Positions 7,370-17,496 of a stretch of DNA of 64,000 nt are shown here, piece by piece. The translations under genes and the position numbers were made by a program. The notes under the pieces are model-generated. The model was not told the origin of the DNA. It ran no database searches and saw only the letters and a program-made list of their open reading frames with translations. Positions within the stretch are counted from its first letter, which is position 1; every line of letters begins with the position of its first letter. The DNA is from Burkholderia ubonensis subsp. mesacidophila (GTDB lineage Bacteria > Pseudomonadota > Gammaproteobacteria > Burkholderiales > Burkholderiaceae), in contig NZ_CP020738.1 of assembly GCF_002097715.1 (NCBI RefSeq), forward strand, positions 2,604,001 through 2,668,000, in the 5' to 3' direction.

Positions 7370-8311
7370 TCAGTCATACAGCGCCGCCGCCACCTTCGGA
7401 TCGTCGATGTTGGTCTTGTCGTACCAATAGAAGCCGGTGTCGATGATCTTCGGCAGCTTCTCGCCCTTGGTCGCCTTCACGGCCGCCTCGACGGTCCTGT
7501 AGCCGATGCCGACCGGGTTCTGCGTGATCGCGCCGGCCATCAGCCCGCTGCGGATCGCGTCCTTCTGCTGCTTGCCGGAGTCGTAGCCGACGATCACGAC
7601 CTTGCGCTTCATCTCTCGCACGCCGTTGACGACGCCAATCGCGGACCCTTCGTTGGTGCCGAAGATCCCCTTGAGCGTCGGATACGCCTGCAGGATCGAC
7701 TTCGTGACCTCGGTCGACTTGAGCTGGTCGCCTTCGCCGTACTGCACGGTCACGACCCGGATCTTCGGATACGCGGATTTCATCCGCTCGACGAAGCCGT
7801 CGCGGCGGTCGATGCCGGTGCGGCTCGTCTGGTCGTGCGCGACGACCGCGACCTCGCCTTCCTTGCCGATCAGCTCCGCCAGCTTGTCCGCCGCGAGCGA
7901 CGCGGCGGCCTTGTTGTTGGTGGCCGCGGTGGTCACCGGAATGTCGCTGTCGACGCCGGAGTCGAACGCGACCACCGGAATCCTCTCGGCCTGCGCCTTC
8001 TTCAGCAGCGGCAGCGCGGCCTTGCTGTCGAGCGCCGCGAAGCCGAGCGCCGCCGGCTTCTTCGCGATCGCGGCCGACAGCATGTCGATCTGCTTGTCGA
8101 TCATCGCCTCGGTCTCGGGGCCTTCGAACGTCACCTTCACGTGATAGTCCTTCGCCGCCTGCACAGCGCCGGATTTCACGGCCTGCCAGAATTGGTGCTG
8201 GAAGCCCTTCGAGATCAGCGGGATGTAGGCTTCCTGCGCGTAGGCGGCGGCCGTGAGGCCGACGGCGAACGTCACGCCGACGATCGCGTTCAACAGCGTG
8301 TTCCTGATCAC
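7370..8311 (-). CDS. sugar ABC transporter periplasmic substrate-binding protein (probable L-fucose)
   Basis: A 313-residue periplasmic binding protein of the ribose/xylose (Peripla_BP_4) type. The signal peptide covers about residues 1-25 and ends AAAYAQEA. The fold is recognisable from IPLISKGFQHQFWQAVKSGA, PAALGFAALDSKAALPLLKK, IPVVAFDSGVDSD and GIFGTNEGSAIGVV. It delivers sugar to the permease encoded 39 bp upstream on the same strand. L-fucose is the predicted ligand because all fucose catabolic genes follow in the operon; the sequence alone shows only a ribose-like sugar binder. Confidence 0.9.
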   Translation of the reverse strand: MIRNTLLNAIVGVTFAVGLTAAAYAQEAYIPLISKGFQHQFWQAVKSGAVQAAKDYHVKVTFEGPETEAMIDKQIDMLSAAIAKKPAALGFAALDSKAALPLLKKAQAERIPVVAFDSGVDSDIPVTTAATNNKAAASLAADKLAELIGKEGEVAVVAHDQTSRTGIDRRDGFVERMKSAYPKIRVVTVQYGEGDQLKSTEVTKSILQAYPTLKGIFGTNEGSAIGVVNGVREMKRKVVIVGYDSGKQQKDAIRSGLMAGAITQNPVGIGYRTVEAAVKATKGEKLPKIIDTGFYWYDKTNIDDPKVAAALYD

Positions 8312-8350
8312 TTCGCGTCTCCTTGTCGTATTGCGGTATTGCGCGTCGGG

Positions 8351-9388
8351 TCAACGGCGCCGCCGGCGCAGGATGTCGAGGTAGACGGCCAGGATGATGA
8401 TCACGCCGGTCACGACCGTCTGCCATTCCTGCGCAACCGACATGATGCGCAGGCCGTTGGTCAGCACGCTCATGATGAACGCGCCGATGATGGTGCCGAG
8501 GATGCTGCCCGCGCCGCCCGACAGCGACGTGCCGCCGATCACGACCGCCGCGATCGCGTCGAGCTCGTAGCCCTGGCCGAGCGCGGGCTGCGCGGAGTTC
8601 AGGCGCGACGCGATCAGGAGGCCGGCGATCCCGCACACGGCGCCGCTGAACGTATAGACGCCGATCTTCCACGCGTCGACCTTCACGCCCGACAGCCGCA
8701 GCGCCTCCTCGTTGCTGCCGAGCGCGAACGTATAGCGGCCGAAGATCGTCCTGTTCAGCACGATCGACGCGCCGATCGCGACCAGGAACAGGATCAGCAC
8801 CGCGTTCGGGATCGGCAGCGCCGGAATCAGGCTGCCGATCAGCGAATCCTGCGCGATCGACGTGAAGCCCGGCGTGTCGTTGAAGTAAATCGGGCGCGTG
8901 CCGGAAATCACCAGCGACAGCCCCTTCAGCAACATCATCATGCCGAGCGTCGCGATGAACGGCGGCACCTTCATCTTCGCGATCACGATGCCCGACACGC
9001 AGCCGGACAACGCGCCGAAGGCGAGCGCCGCAACGATCCCGACCGGCAGCGGCATGCCCCAATAAGTGAGCACGACGCCGGCCATCACCGCGCAGAACGT
9101 CATCAGCGTGCCGACCGACAGGTCGATGCCCGACGTGATGATCACGTAGGTACACGCGACCGCCAGCACGCCGTTGACGGCGGTCGCCTGCAGGATCGTG
9201 ACGAGGTTGTCGACTTCGAGGAAGTTCGGCGACGCGACGCTGAAGAACACGATCAGCAGCAGCAGGCTGGCGAACGCCAGCAGCCGCTGGCGCGCGGCCG
9301 GATTGAAGAAGCGCGCGCGGAAGCCGGACGCGCCGGCCGGCGTGTCGGGGGAGGTGATCTGCGGAACGGGATGCATATCGTTTGACAT
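8351..9388 (-). CDS. sugar ABC transporter permease (RbsC-like)
   Basis: A 345-residue integral membrane protein of the BPD_transp_2 family, with about eight to ten hydrophobic helices spread over the whole length. The conserved AVACTYVIITSGIDLSVGTL and EAARLSG-like segment (NEEALRLSGVKVDAWKI) are typical of RbsC/XylH permeases, as is AAVVIGGTSLSGGAGSILGT. It forms the membrane channel for the binding protein and ATPase on either side in the operon. The N-terminal 25 residues are hydrophilic and cytoplasmic. I start at the ATG at 9388. Confidence 0.92.
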   Translation of the reverse strand: MSNDMHPVPQITSPDTPAGASGFRARFFNPAARQRLLAFASLLLLIVFFSVASPNFLEVDNLVTILQATAVNGVLAVACTYVIITSGIDLSVGTLMTFCAVMAGVVLTYWGMPLPVGIVAALAFGALSGCVSGIVIAKMKVPPFIATLGMMMLLKGLSLVISGTRPIYFNDTPGFTSIAQDSLIGSLIPALPIPNAVLILFLVAIGASIVLNRTIFGRYTFALGSNEEALRLSGVKVDAWKIGVYTFSGAVCGIAGLLIASRLNSAQPALGQGYELDAIAAVVIGGTSLSGGAGSILGTIIGAFIMSVLTNGLRIMSVAQEWQTVVTGVIIILAVYLDILRRRRR

Positions 9389-9427
9389 GGGTTGGACATG
9401 GTCATCGGTCAGCGTCGGATGTCGGAT

Positions 9428-10975
9428 TCAGGGGATGACGGTCGACTCGCGCTGCGTGGCGAGCTGCATGATCTTTTCCTGGGTGGCCTCGGCCGCGCTC
9501 AGCTCGCCGGTGACGCGGCCTTCGCACATGACGAGGATGCGGTGGCTCATGCGCAGCACTTCGGGCAGCTCGGACGAGATCATCACGATCGCCTTGCCGT
9601 CGGCCGCCAGCGCATCGAGCAGCTTGTAGATCTCGCTCTTCGCGCCGACGTCGATGCCGCGCGTCGGCTCGTCGAAGAACAGGATGTCGCAGTCGCGCAG
9701 CAGCCATTTCGCGATCACGATCTTCTGCTGGTTGCCGCCCGACAGCAGGCGCGCCGGCTGCGCGACCGACGGCGTGCGGATCGCGAGCTGCCGCACGTAT
9801 GCGTGCGCGGCGTCGCGCATCGCGCGCGCATCGAGGAACACGCCGCGGCGCACGAAGCGGCGCAGGCTCGACAGCGCGATGTTGTTCTGCACGTCCATGC
9901 CGACCGAGAGCCCGAAATGCTTGCGGTCTTCCGACAGATAACCGATGCCGTGCGCGACCGCGTCGGCCGGCGTGCGGATCGTCGCCTTCGCGCCGTGCAC
10001 GCGAATCTCGCCCGCGTCGACGGGATCGGCGCCGAAGATCGCGCGCGCGACCTCGGTGCGGCCGGCGCCCATCAGGCCCGCGAACCCGAGAATCTCGCCG
10101 CGCCGCAGCGTGAAGCCGACGTCGCGGATCGCGCGGCCGCGCGACAGGCCGCGCACGTCCAGCACGACGTCATTGCCCGACGTGTCGGGCGGCCTGCGGA
10201 CCTGCGTGTCGAGCTGGCGGCCGACCATCATCGCGATGATCGCGTCCATCGACGTGCCCGCCATCGGCACGGTCGCGACGTATTTGCCGTCGCGCATCAC
10301 GGTCACGCGGTCGGCGATCCGGCGCAGCTCGTCCATCCGGTGCGAGATGTAGACGATGCCCACGCCGTGCGCGCGCAGGTCGCGGATGATCCGGAACAGC
10401 TCGGCGATCTCCGCGTCGTTCAGCGCGGCGGTCGGCTCGTCCATGATCAGCACGCGCGAGTCGAACGACAGCGCCTTCGCGATCTCGACCATCTGCTGGC
10501 GCGCGACCGTCAGCCGGCCGACCGGCGTACGCGGGTCGAGATCGAGCCGCATCCGCGCGAAGATCGCGGCGGCGTCGCGGTTCAGCCGCGCCTCGTCGAT
10601 GAACGCGCCGAACCGGCCGCGCGGCTCGCGCCCGATAAAGATGTTCTGCGCGACGCTCAGGTGGTTCATCAGGTTCAGTTCCTGATGGATGATGCCGATG
10701 CCGAGCGCCTGCGCGGCGCGCGGCTCGGCGATCTCGACCGCGCGGCCGTCCAGCAGGATCTCGCCGCCGTCCTTCTCGACCACGCCGGCGAGGATCTTCA
10801 TCAGCGTCGACTTGCCCGCGCCGTTCTCGCCCATCAGCGCGTGCACTTCGCCCGCCTGCAGGTCGAAGCGGCAGTCGTCGAGCGCCTGCACGCCGGGGAA
10901 GCGCTTGCCGATGCCGCGCAGCGCGATCAGCGGTGCGTGCGGCGGCTGCGGGGGCGAGGTCGGGTCGGGTTGCAT
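9428..10975 (-). CDS. sugar ABC transporter ATP-binding protein (RbsA/MglA-like, two nucleotide-binding domains)
   Basis: A 515-residue duplicated ATPase. Domain 1 has Walker [11 protein letters not shown]-loop region [11 protein letters not shown] and Walker [12 protein letters not shown]. Its signature, [18 protein letters not shown], is the degenerate form usual in this family. Domain 2 has [13 protein letters not shown] (degenerate Walker A), signature LSGGNQQKI and Walker [17 protein letters not shown]. It energises the sugar importer encoded downstream. The start [10 protein letters not shown] at 10975 follows the end of the fucose dehydrogenase gene by 35 bp; the very long upstream open frame is a high-GC artefact. 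Confidence 0.92.
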   Translation of the reverse strand: MQPDPTSPPQPPHAPLIALRGIGKRFPGVQALDDCRFDLQAGEVHALMGENGAGKSTLMKILAGVVEKDGGEILLDGRAVEIAEPRAAQALGIGIIHQELNLMNHLSVAQNIFIGREPRGRFGAFIDEARLNRDAAAIFARMRLDLDPRTPVGRLTVARQQMVEIAKALSFDSRVLIMDEPTAALNDAEIAELFRIIRDLRAHGVGIVYISHRMDELRRIADRVTVMRDGKYVATVPMAGTSMDAIIAMMVGRQLDTQVRRPPDTSGNDVVLDVRGLSRGRAIRDVGFTLRRGEILGFAGLMGAGRTEVARAIFGADPVDAGEIRVHGAKATIRTPADAVAHGIGYLSEDRKHFGLSVGMDVQNNIALSSLRRFVRRGVFLDARAMRDAAHAYVRQLAIRTPSVAQPARLLSGGNQQKIVIAKWLLRDCDILFFDEPTRGIDVGAKSEIYKLLDALAADGKAIVMISSELPEVLRMSHRILVMCEGRVTGELSAAEATQEKIMQLATQRESTVIP

Positions 10976-11010
10976 GCCGGCGTCCTGGGTGCGGGCCACG
11001 TTCGCGACGT

Positions 11011-11826
<816 letters not shown>

Positions 11827-13104
11827 TCAGCCCCGGAAGCGGTACTGCTCCAGCGACTCGGGCTTCATCTCGATCGAAAAACCCGGCGCCGTCGGCGGCA
11901 GGTAGGCCGCGCCGCGCACCACGCACGGCGTGACGAAATGCTCGTGCAGATGATCGACGTACTCGGTCACGCGCCCCGCCTTCGTGCCGGAGATGCACAC
12001 GTAATCGATCATCGACAGGTGCTGCACGTATTCGCACAGTCCGACGCCGCCCGCGTGCGGGCAGACCGGCAGCCCGTATTTCGCGGCCATCAGCATCACC
12101 GCGAGAATCTCGTTGACGCCGCCCAGCCGGCACGCGTCGATCTGCACGACGTCGATCGCGCCGCGCGCGATGAACTGCTTGAACATCACGCGGTTCTGGC
12201 ACATCTCGCCGGTCGCGACCTGCACCGGCGCGATCGCCTCGCGAATCTTGCGATGCCCTTCGACGTCGTCGGGGCTCGTCGGCTCCTCGATGAACCACGG
12301 CCGCGCGAATGCGAGCTCACGCACCCAGTCGATCGCCTCGTCGACTTCCCATACCTGGTTCGCATCGATCATCAGCTTGCGATCGGGGCCGATCACGTCG
12401 CGCGCGATCGTCACGCGGCGGATGTCGTCCTCGAGATTCGCGCCGACCTTCAGCTTCACGTGGTCGAATCCGGCGTCGACCGCTTCGCGGCACAGGCGGC
12501 GCAGCTTGTCGTCGCCGTAGCCGAGCCAGCCCGCGGACGTCGTGTAGCAAGGGTACCCCTCCCGCTCCAGCGTGGCGATGCGTTCGGCCTTGGCCGGCGC
12601 CTGCCGCCGCAGGATCGCGAGCGCCTCGTCCTCGGCGAGGCAGTCGCGCAGGTAGCGGAAATCGATCGCGCGCACGAGCGCCTCCGGCGACAGGTCGGCG
12701 ACGAGCCGCCACAGCGGCTTGCCTTCATCCTTCGCCCACAGGTCCCACACCGCGTTGACGATCGCGCCGGTCGCGAGATGGATCGCACCCTTGTCCGGCC
12801 CGATCCAGCGCAGCTGGCTGTCCGACGTCATGCGCCGCCAGAACCGCCCCATGTCCTCGCGAATCCAGTCGAGGTCGAGACCGACGACGAGATGGCGCAT
12901 CGCATCGATCGCCGCGCAGCAGATCTCGTTGCCGCGCCCGATCGTGAACGTGAGCCCGTGGCCTTCGAGCCCCGCGCGATCGGTCTCGAGCACGACGTAG
13001 GCAGCCGAGTAATCGGGGTCCGGGTTCATCGCGTCGGAGCCGTCGAGCGCGCGCGAGGTCGGAAAGCGCACGTCGATGACGCGCATCGATCGAATGATAG
13101 GCAT
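11827..13104 (-). CDS. L-fuconate dehydratase (enolase superfamily)
   Basis: A 425-residue member of the mandelate-racemase branch of the enolase superfamily. The N-terminus [20 protein letters not shown] and [18 protein letters not shown] are typical of L-fuconate dehydratase. HVKLKVGAN provides the KxK acid/base motif. Mg ligands are in [21 protein letters not shown] and ATGEMCQNR, and the catalytic His is in [16 protein letters not shown]. It removes water from L-fuconate to give 2-keto-3-deoxy-L-fuconate. It lies in the operon between the dehydrogenase and hydrolase genes. Confidence 0.93.
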   Translation of the reverse strand: MPIIRSMRVIDVRFPTSRALDGSDAMNPDPDYSAAYVVLETDRAGLEGHGLTFTIGRGNEICCAAIDAMRHLVVGLDLDWIREDMGRFWRRMTSDSQLRWIGPDKGAIHLATGAIVNAVWDLWAKDEGKPLWRLVADLSPEALVRAIDFRYLRDCLAEDEALAILRRQAPAKAERIATLEREGYPCYTTSAGWLGYGDDKLRRLCREAVDAGFDHVKLKVGANLEDDIRRVTIARDVIGPDRKLMIDANQVWEVDEAIDWVRELAFARPWFIEEPTSPDDVEGHRKIREAIAPVQVATGEMCQNRVMFKQFIARGAIDVVQIDACRLGGVNEILAVMLMAAKYGLPVCPHAGGVGLCEYVQHLSMIDYVCISGTKAGRVTEYVDHLHEHFVTPCVVRGAAYLPPTAPGFSIEMKPESLEQYRFRG

Positions 13105-13154
13105 GGCGAACGATCCGAGAAAAGGGTCCGGGGGTTCGGTGGGTCCGGGAAGCT

Positions 13155-13997
13155 TCAGGCCTGCACGGTGCGCTGGCGCTGCTCGCCGAGCCCGTCGATG
13201 CCGAGCGTCATCACCTGCCCGGCGCGCAGGTAGACGGGCGGCTTCTGCCCGAGCCCGACGCCCGGCGGCGTGCCGGTCGAGATCACGTCGCCAGGCTGCA
13301 GGCTCATGAAGCGGCTCAGGTAGCTGACGAGGAACGGCACGCGGAAGATCATCGTCGCGGTCGTGCCGTCCTGGTAGCGCCGGCCGTCGACGTCGAGCCA
13401 CAGCCGCAGCGCGTGAGGGTCGGGCACCTCGTCGGCCGTCACGAGCCACGGCCCGAGCGGGCCGAACGTGTCGCTGCCCTTGCCCTTGTCCCAGGTGCCG
13501 CCGCGTTCGAGCTGGAATGCCCGCTCCGACACGTCGTTCACGACGCAGTAGCCGGCGACGTGCGACAGCGCGTCGGCCTCGTCGATATAGCGGCCGCCCC
13601 GGCCGATCACGACGCCGAGCTCGACTTCCCAGTCGGTCTTCTCCGAGCCGCGCGGAATCTCGACGTCGTCGTTCGGCCCCGCGATCGCGCTCGTCCACTT
13701 GCCGAACACGACCGGCTCCTTCGGCACCTCCATCCCGGATTCGGCCGCGTGATCGGAATAGTTGAGCCCGATGCAGATGAACTTGCCGACCCGGCCGACG
13801 CACGCGCCGAGCCGCGGCGCGCCGTCGACGCGCGGCAGCGTCGCCGGGTCGATGGCCGCGAGGCGCGCAAGCGACGCGGGCGCCAGCACGTCGCCGGCGA
13901 TGTCGTCGACCACGCCGGACAGGTCGCGGAGATGGCCCTGCGCGTCGAGCAGGCCGGGTTTTTCGTGGTGTTTCGCGCCGTATCGCAGCAGTTTCAT
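13155..13997 (-). CDS. fumarylacetoacetate hydrolase family protein (2,4-diketo-3-deoxy-L-fuconate hydrolase)
   Basis: A 280-residue FAH-family enzyme. It starts MKLLRYGAKHHEKPGLLD, a usual N-terminus for the sugar-acid branch. The fold core shows CIGLNYSDHAAESGMEVP, the metal-binding EVELGVVIGRGGRYID and DVISTGTPPGVGLGQKP. In the non-phosphorylative fucose route this enzyme cleaves 2,4-diketo-3-deoxy-L-fuconate to pyruvate and L-lactate. This activity is inferred from the adjacent keto-deoxy-fuconate dehydrogenase; an aldolase-type alternative is not encoded here. Confidence 0.9.
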   Translation of the reverse strand: MKLLRYGAKHHEKPGLLDAQGHLRDLSGVVDDIAGDVLAPASLARLAAIDPATLPRVDGAPRLGACVGRVGKFICIGLNYSDHAAESGMEVPKEPVVFGKWTSAIAGPNDDVEIPRGSEKTDWEVELGVVIGRGGRYIDEADALSHVAGYCVVNDVSERAFQLERGGTWDKGKGSDTFGPLGPWLVTADEVPDPHALRLWLDVDGRRYQDGTTATMIFRVPFLVSYLSRFMSLQPGDVISTGTPPGVGLGQKPPVYLRAGQVMTLGIDGLGEQRQRTVQA

Positions 13998-14036
13998 GAC
14001 GTCGGGTATGAGGAAGGTGAAGGTTGCGACGTGCGG

Positions 14037-14801
14037 TCAGTTTGACCAGCCGCCGTCGATCAGGTGAATCGCGCCGGTCGTGAACGACGATTCGTCGGAC
14101 GCCAGGTACAGCGCGAGCGCGGCGACTTCGTCGGCGCGGCCGATGCGCCCCATCGGCTGGCGCGCGATGAACGCCTCGCGCACCACGTCCGCGGAAACCT
14201 GGCGCACGCGCGCCTGCTCCGCGATCCGCGCGTCCAGCGACGGCGACTCGATCGTGCCGGGGCAGATCGCGTTGCAGCGAATGCGCTGCTCGACGAAATC
14301 CGCGGCGACCGACTTCGTCAGGCCGATCACGGCGGCCTTGGTCGCGCCGTACACGAAGCGGTTCGGCACGCCCTTCACGCTCGACGCGGCGGACGCCATG
14401 TTGACGATCGACGCGCCGCCCGCGGCGATCATCGCGGGCAGCAGCGCGCGGATCAGCCGGTACATCGACGTCACGTTCAGGTTCCACGAGAACGCCCACG
14501 CGTCGTCGTCGCAGTCGAGGATCGTGCCGTGGTGCACGTAGCCGGCACAGTTGAACAGCACGTCGAACGGGGCTTGCGCCGCCGCCAGCTCGCCCACGTC
14601 GCGCGCGCTCGTCACGTCGAGCCGCCGCGTCGACAGCACGCCGCCCTCGGCTTGCGCGTCGGCCGCGAGCCGCGCCAGCGACGCTTCGTCGATATCCGTC
14701 GCCAGCACGTCCGCGCCCTCGCGCGCAAACCGCAGCGCGGTCGCGCGGCCGATGCCCTGCCCCGCCGCCGTGACGAGCGCACGCTTGCCCTGCAATCTCA
14801 T
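14037..14801 (-). CDS. SDR family oxidoreductase, probable 2-keto-3-deoxy-L-fuconate dehydrogenase
   Basis: A 254-residue short-chain dehydrogenase, first gene of the fucose operon. MRLQGKRALVTAAGQGIGRA contains the NAD-binding TxxxGxG motif; FNCAG, SAASSVKG and YGATKAAV (catalytic Tyr/Lys) follow, and it ends FTTGAIHLIDGGWSN. It is predicted to oxidise 2-keto-3-deoxy-L-fuconate at C4, feeding the hydrolase encoded next. I start at 14801; a frame extension upstream would place the start inside the putative operator. Confidence 0.88.
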   Translation of the reverse strand: MRLQGKRALVTAAGQGIGRATALRFAREGADVLATDIDEASLARLAADAQAEGGVLSTRRLDVTSARDVGELAAAQAPFDVLFNCAGYVHHGTILDCDDDAWAFSWNLNVTSMYRLIRALLPAMIAAGGASIVNMASAASSVKGVPNRFVYGATKAAVIGLTKSVAADFVEQRIRCNAICPGTIESPSLDARIAEQARVRQVSADVVREAFIARQPMGRIGRADEVAALALYLASDESSFTTGAIHLIDGGWSN

Positions 14802-14840
14802 GAGCACCGCTCCCGATGGAGGCCGGCATCGTGGCCGGCT

Positions 14841-14889
14841 GATTGGCACAAAGGACTAAAGGTCCAGCCAATCATAGGAAGCGATTGGC
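14841..14889. promoter_or_regulatory. candidate operator for the fucose operon (three GATTGGC half-sites)
   Basis: GATTGGC at 14841-14847 faces GCCAATC at 14867-14873, a perfect 7-bp inverted repeat, and GATTGGC recurs at 14883-14889. Between the first two lies GGAC-TAAAG-GTCC. The cluster starts 40 bp upstream of the first fucose gene, the position expected for a GntR-FCD repressor site. Assignment to the regulator encoded at the operon's end is inference. Confidence 0.5.
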
Positions 14890-15391
14890 GATTTGTCACG
14901 GAAATGGGATTCAGTGTTTTCCCGGGGACGGAAATGGGGTTTTTGCGTGCATTCGCCGCTAGCCGCAGCGGCCCGCCGCGTCAACCTGTCAGAAACTTCA
15001 TGTTCGTGTCAGCGTCGCAACGGGCGCGCCGCGCGATCATGTCGATGCCGGGTCGCGCTGCCGGCGATGCCGCGCTTTTCCGCTCGTCGACAACCGTCGC
15101 GGGCACTCCGTCCTGCGCGGCGCCGCCCCCGTCTGAGCGAGCAGACGAGGCGGCGCAACCCGCTTTTCCGCCCCGGACTACCGTCCGGGGCGCTTTTGTC
15201 AGCGATTTCCAGCGTAAATAAACGTGGATTGTTTCTAAATCGGCAAAAGGTAATTTGAACGAAGCAGGATGTTTTTTCCGGTCACAGACGCTTACATTTA
15301 GCGCACCACCACTGGAAACCGCTACGGAATCGACCTTGGCCAGTGCCATCCACTGCCGGCGCCGATCCGCACGAGCTTTAGGAAACGGCAA
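14890..15391. other. intergenic region upstream of the DUF3331 gene
   Basis: About 500 bp without a convincing gene. A short imperfect direct repeat containing CGGAAATGGG occurs near 14899 and 14929. A strong intrinsic terminator on the plus strand at 15169-15198 has no recognisable gene upstream. An AT-richer stretch at 15210-15300 may hold the promoter of the DUF3331 gene. Confidence 0.6.
15169..15198 (+). terminator. intrinsic terminator without an upstream protein gene
   Basis: CGCCCCGGAC and GTCCGGGGCG form a perfect 10-bp stem around TACC, followed by CTTTTG on the plus strand. No open reading frame with coding character ends before it, so it may terminate a small RNA, or be a relic. 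Confidence 0.65.
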
Positions 15392-15682
15392 ATGAAGTCC
15401 TCCCAATCCCTGCCTGCGCTCGATCCCGCCGACGTTTACGTCGAAATTCTCGAACGTTCCGATACGCTGCTCGTCGTCCGCTGGGTCGAACCCGGCCGCT
15501 GCCATTACGGCGAACAGCGCTGGCGCCGCCGCTTCGCGCAGCGCACCGGCACCTGCGCACTGTCGCGCCAGGTGATCCAGCGCGGCGACGAAGTGTTTCG
15601 TCCCGCCGAACGCCCCGCGCCCGCGAACGCCGGTGCAATGATCTCCGCCGCCGAAGTGCTCGCCCTGGCCGGCGGCAAGTAA
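15392..15682 (+). CDS. DUF3331 domain-containing protein
   Basis: A 96-residue soluble protein of a small family that I associate with Burkholderia. The core reads VEILERSDTLLVVRWVEPGRCHYGEQRW followed by basic residues, then CALSRQVIQRGDEVFRP. It has no signal peptide and no catalytic motif; the function is unknown. The family is thought to be small beta-rich proteins. It is preceded by an AT-richer stretch and followed by a terminator-like hairpin, so it is a single-gene unit. Confidence 0.85.
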   Translation: MKSSQSLPALDPADVYVEILERSDTLLVVRWVEPGRCHYGEQRWRRRFAQRTGTCALSRQVIQRGDEVFRPAERPAPANAGAMISAAEVLALAGGK

Positions 15683-15688
15683 TGCCGA

Positions 15689-15716
15689 ACCGGCGTTAGA
15701 AGCGCCGGTCTATTTC
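15689..15716 (+). terminator. intrinsic terminator-like hairpin after the DUF3331 gene
   Basis: ACCGGCG and CGCCGGT pair around TTAGAAG, 7 bp after the stop codon, followed by CTATTTCC. The T run is short, so the strength is uncertain. Confidence 0.6.
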
Positions 15717-15819
15717 CCCCGCTTGTCTGTCCCGCAGCCGCGCATTATCGTCACATCAAACAATGTAATGATTGCGCGGCGCGGTGCGTCTTGCCGCCGC
15801 CGAACCGACGGAGGCAGAC

Positions 15820-16815
15820 ATGCATGCATGGAGCGCGCGCCACGTCCCGGCGCAAGGCGGCAAGGTCGCGGTCGTGACCGGCGCCAACAGCGGCCTGGGC
15901 TGGCAACTGACGGAGACGCTCGCCGCGAAGGGCGCGCTGGTCGTGATGGGTTGCCGCGATGCCGCGCGCGGCACGGCGGCGGCCGACGCGATCCGCGCTT
16001 TCCATCCTCAAGCACGCGTCGAAGTCGCCGCGCTCGACCTGGCCGACCTCGCGTCCATCGAACGCTTCGCCGCCGGCATCGGCGACCGCCACGGCCGCGT
16101 CGACATCCTCTGCAACAACGCCGGCGTGATGTTCCTGCCGCTGCGGCATACCCGCGACGGGTTCGAGATGCAGTTCGGCACGAACCACCTCGGCCATTTC
16201 GCGCTGACCGGCCGGCTGCTGCCGATGCTGCAGGCCGCCCGCCGCGCGCGGGTCGTCACGATGTCGAGCGGCTTCGCCCGAGGCGGCCGGCTCCGGCTCG
16301 ACGACCTGCGCGCCGAGCGGCGCTACAACCGTTATCTCGCCTATTGCGACAGCAAGCTCGCCAATCTCGCGTTCGCGATCGAACTTCAGCACCGTTTCGA
16401 GCGTGCGGCGCTGGCGGGCATCAGCGTCGCCGCGCACCCCGGCTACGCAGCGACCAACCTGCAGTTCGCAGGCCCCGAGATGGACCGCGCGCGCTGGCGC
16501 ACCGCGCTGATGCACGTTGCAAACCGTTATCTCGCGCAGCCCGCCGACATGGGCGCGCTGCCCGCGATCTTCGCAGCCACGTCGCCCGATCTCGCGGGCG
16601 GCGCCTATGTCGGCCCGTCCGGCTGGTTCGGCGCGCGCGGCCTGCCGGCGCCGGCGGGCGTGCCGCGCGCGGCGCGCGACGCCGGCGCGGCGGCGCTGCT
16701 GTGGCAGGCGTCGGAAGCCGCGACGGGCGTGCGTTTCCTCAGCGGAGAGTCGCATACGAACCGCACAGCACCCCGGCTGGGCGGCGCCGCCACCCGCGCG
16801 CCCGATTCCCGCTGA
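15820..16815 (+). CDS. SDR family NAD(P)-dependent oxidoreductase (protochlorophyllide-reductase/retinol-dehydrogenase-like)
   Basis: A 331-residue classical SDR with a longer C-terminus. VAVVTGANSGLGWQL holds the cofactor motif, ILCNNAGVM the NNAG motif, NHLGHFALTGRLLP the substrate region and YLAYCDSKLANLAFA the catalytic Tyr and Lys. AAHPGYAATNLQ is typical of the WWOX/RDH/POR branch. I start at ATG 15820 because ggagg precedes it by 5 bases; an in-frame upstream GTG-type start is less likely. The substrate is unknown and no functional neighbours help. Confidence 0.85.
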   Translation: MHAWSARHVPAQGGKVAVVTGANSGLGWQLTETLAAKGALVVMGCRDAARGTAAADAIRAFHPQARVEVAALDLADLASIERFAAGIGDRHGRVDILCNNAGVMFLPLRHTRDGFEMQFGTNHLGHFALTGRLLPMLQAARRARVVTMSSGFARGGRLRLDDLRAERRYNRYLAYCDSKLANLAFAIELQHRFERAALAGISVAAHPGYAATNLQFAGPEMDRARWRTALMHVANRYLAQPADMGALPAIFAATSPDLAGGAYVGPSGWFGARGLPAPAGVPRAARDAGAAALLWQASEAATGVRFLSGESHTNRTAPRLGGAATRAPDSR

Positions 16816-17030
16816 GCGCGGCCGATCGCCGGCCCATTTTCGTCATGCTTATTGCACCGTTTGAAACGAAAGCTCATTGAAAGCACGATCCAGCGCTTTA
16901 TTTTTACCGCCCAGTAAACAATCTTTAGCGAAAATGAGCGTTTACCCTGAAGACCTCGGTGACTAAGATTTACTCAATCGCTTAAGACATCGAGTCGAAA
17001 GCGAAACTCAATACAACATCGGAGGTCATC

Positions 17031-17333
17031 ATGAAATCGCTCATCACCGCAGTCGTTGCCGCTGCCGCCCTGTCCGCTTCGTTCGGCGCATTCGCGCAAA
17101 GCACCGTGACCCGCGCGCAAGTGCGCGACGAGCTGGTCCAGCTCGAGAAGGCCGGTTACAAGCCGGGCGTGTCGAGCCCGTACTACCCGCAAGACATCCA
17201 GACGGCCGAAGCGCGCGTGCACGGCGCCGACAACAGCGGCTACGGTGCGCAAGCCGCGCCGGTCGTCCGCGCAGGCAGCCCCGTCACCGCGACGTCGTCG
17301 AACCCGCGCGACTCGATCTTCTTCGGCCAGTAA
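17031..17333 (+). CDS. DUF4148 domain-containing exported protein
   Basis: A 100-residue small periplasmic protein. The signal peptide MKSLITAVVAAAALSASFGA ends FAQS at about residue 23. The DUF4148 core follows: TRAQVRDELVQLEKAGYKP and YYPQDIQTAEARV. The family is abundant in Burkholderia and of unknown function. A clear ribosome-binding site (ggagg) precedes the ATG. An intrinsic terminator about 50 bp downstream makes it a monocistronic unit. Confidence 0.93.
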   Translation: MKSLITAVVAAAALSASFGAFAQSTVTRAQVRDELVQLEKAGYKPGVSSPYYPQDIQTAEARVHGADNSGYGAQAAPVVRAGSPVTATSSNPRDSIFFGQ

Positions 17334-17380
17334 GCCGACGCGCCCCGCGCGGGCGCCGCGCGTCGCGCACCCCGTATCCG

Positions 17381-17412
17381 GACGAGCCCTTGAACAGGGC
17401 TCGTCTTTTTTG
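17381..17412 (+). terminator. rho-independent terminator of the DUF4148 gene
   Basis: GACGAGCCCT and AGGGCTCGTC form a perfect 10-bp stem around TGAAC, followed by TTTTTTG on the plus strand. Confidence 0.92.
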
Positions 17413-17496
17413 TGAACGACATACCTCCGCCGCCTGGCAACGGGTGGCTTCGCCCGGGCGCTCCGCGTCCGGGCGCTTTTTCGCCGGCGCGAAAAC

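Noticed and set aside
6677..9385. 902-codon plus-strand frame opposite the fucose transporter genes
   Set aside because: Arg/His/Asp-rich shadow of the minus-strand genes, with no domain resemblance.
11827..14871. 1014-codon open frame over the fuconate dehydratase and two downstream genes
   Set aside because: The N-terminal 580 codons are Arg-rich shadow sequence; the FAH and SDR genes occupy the same DNA in other frames with full motifs.
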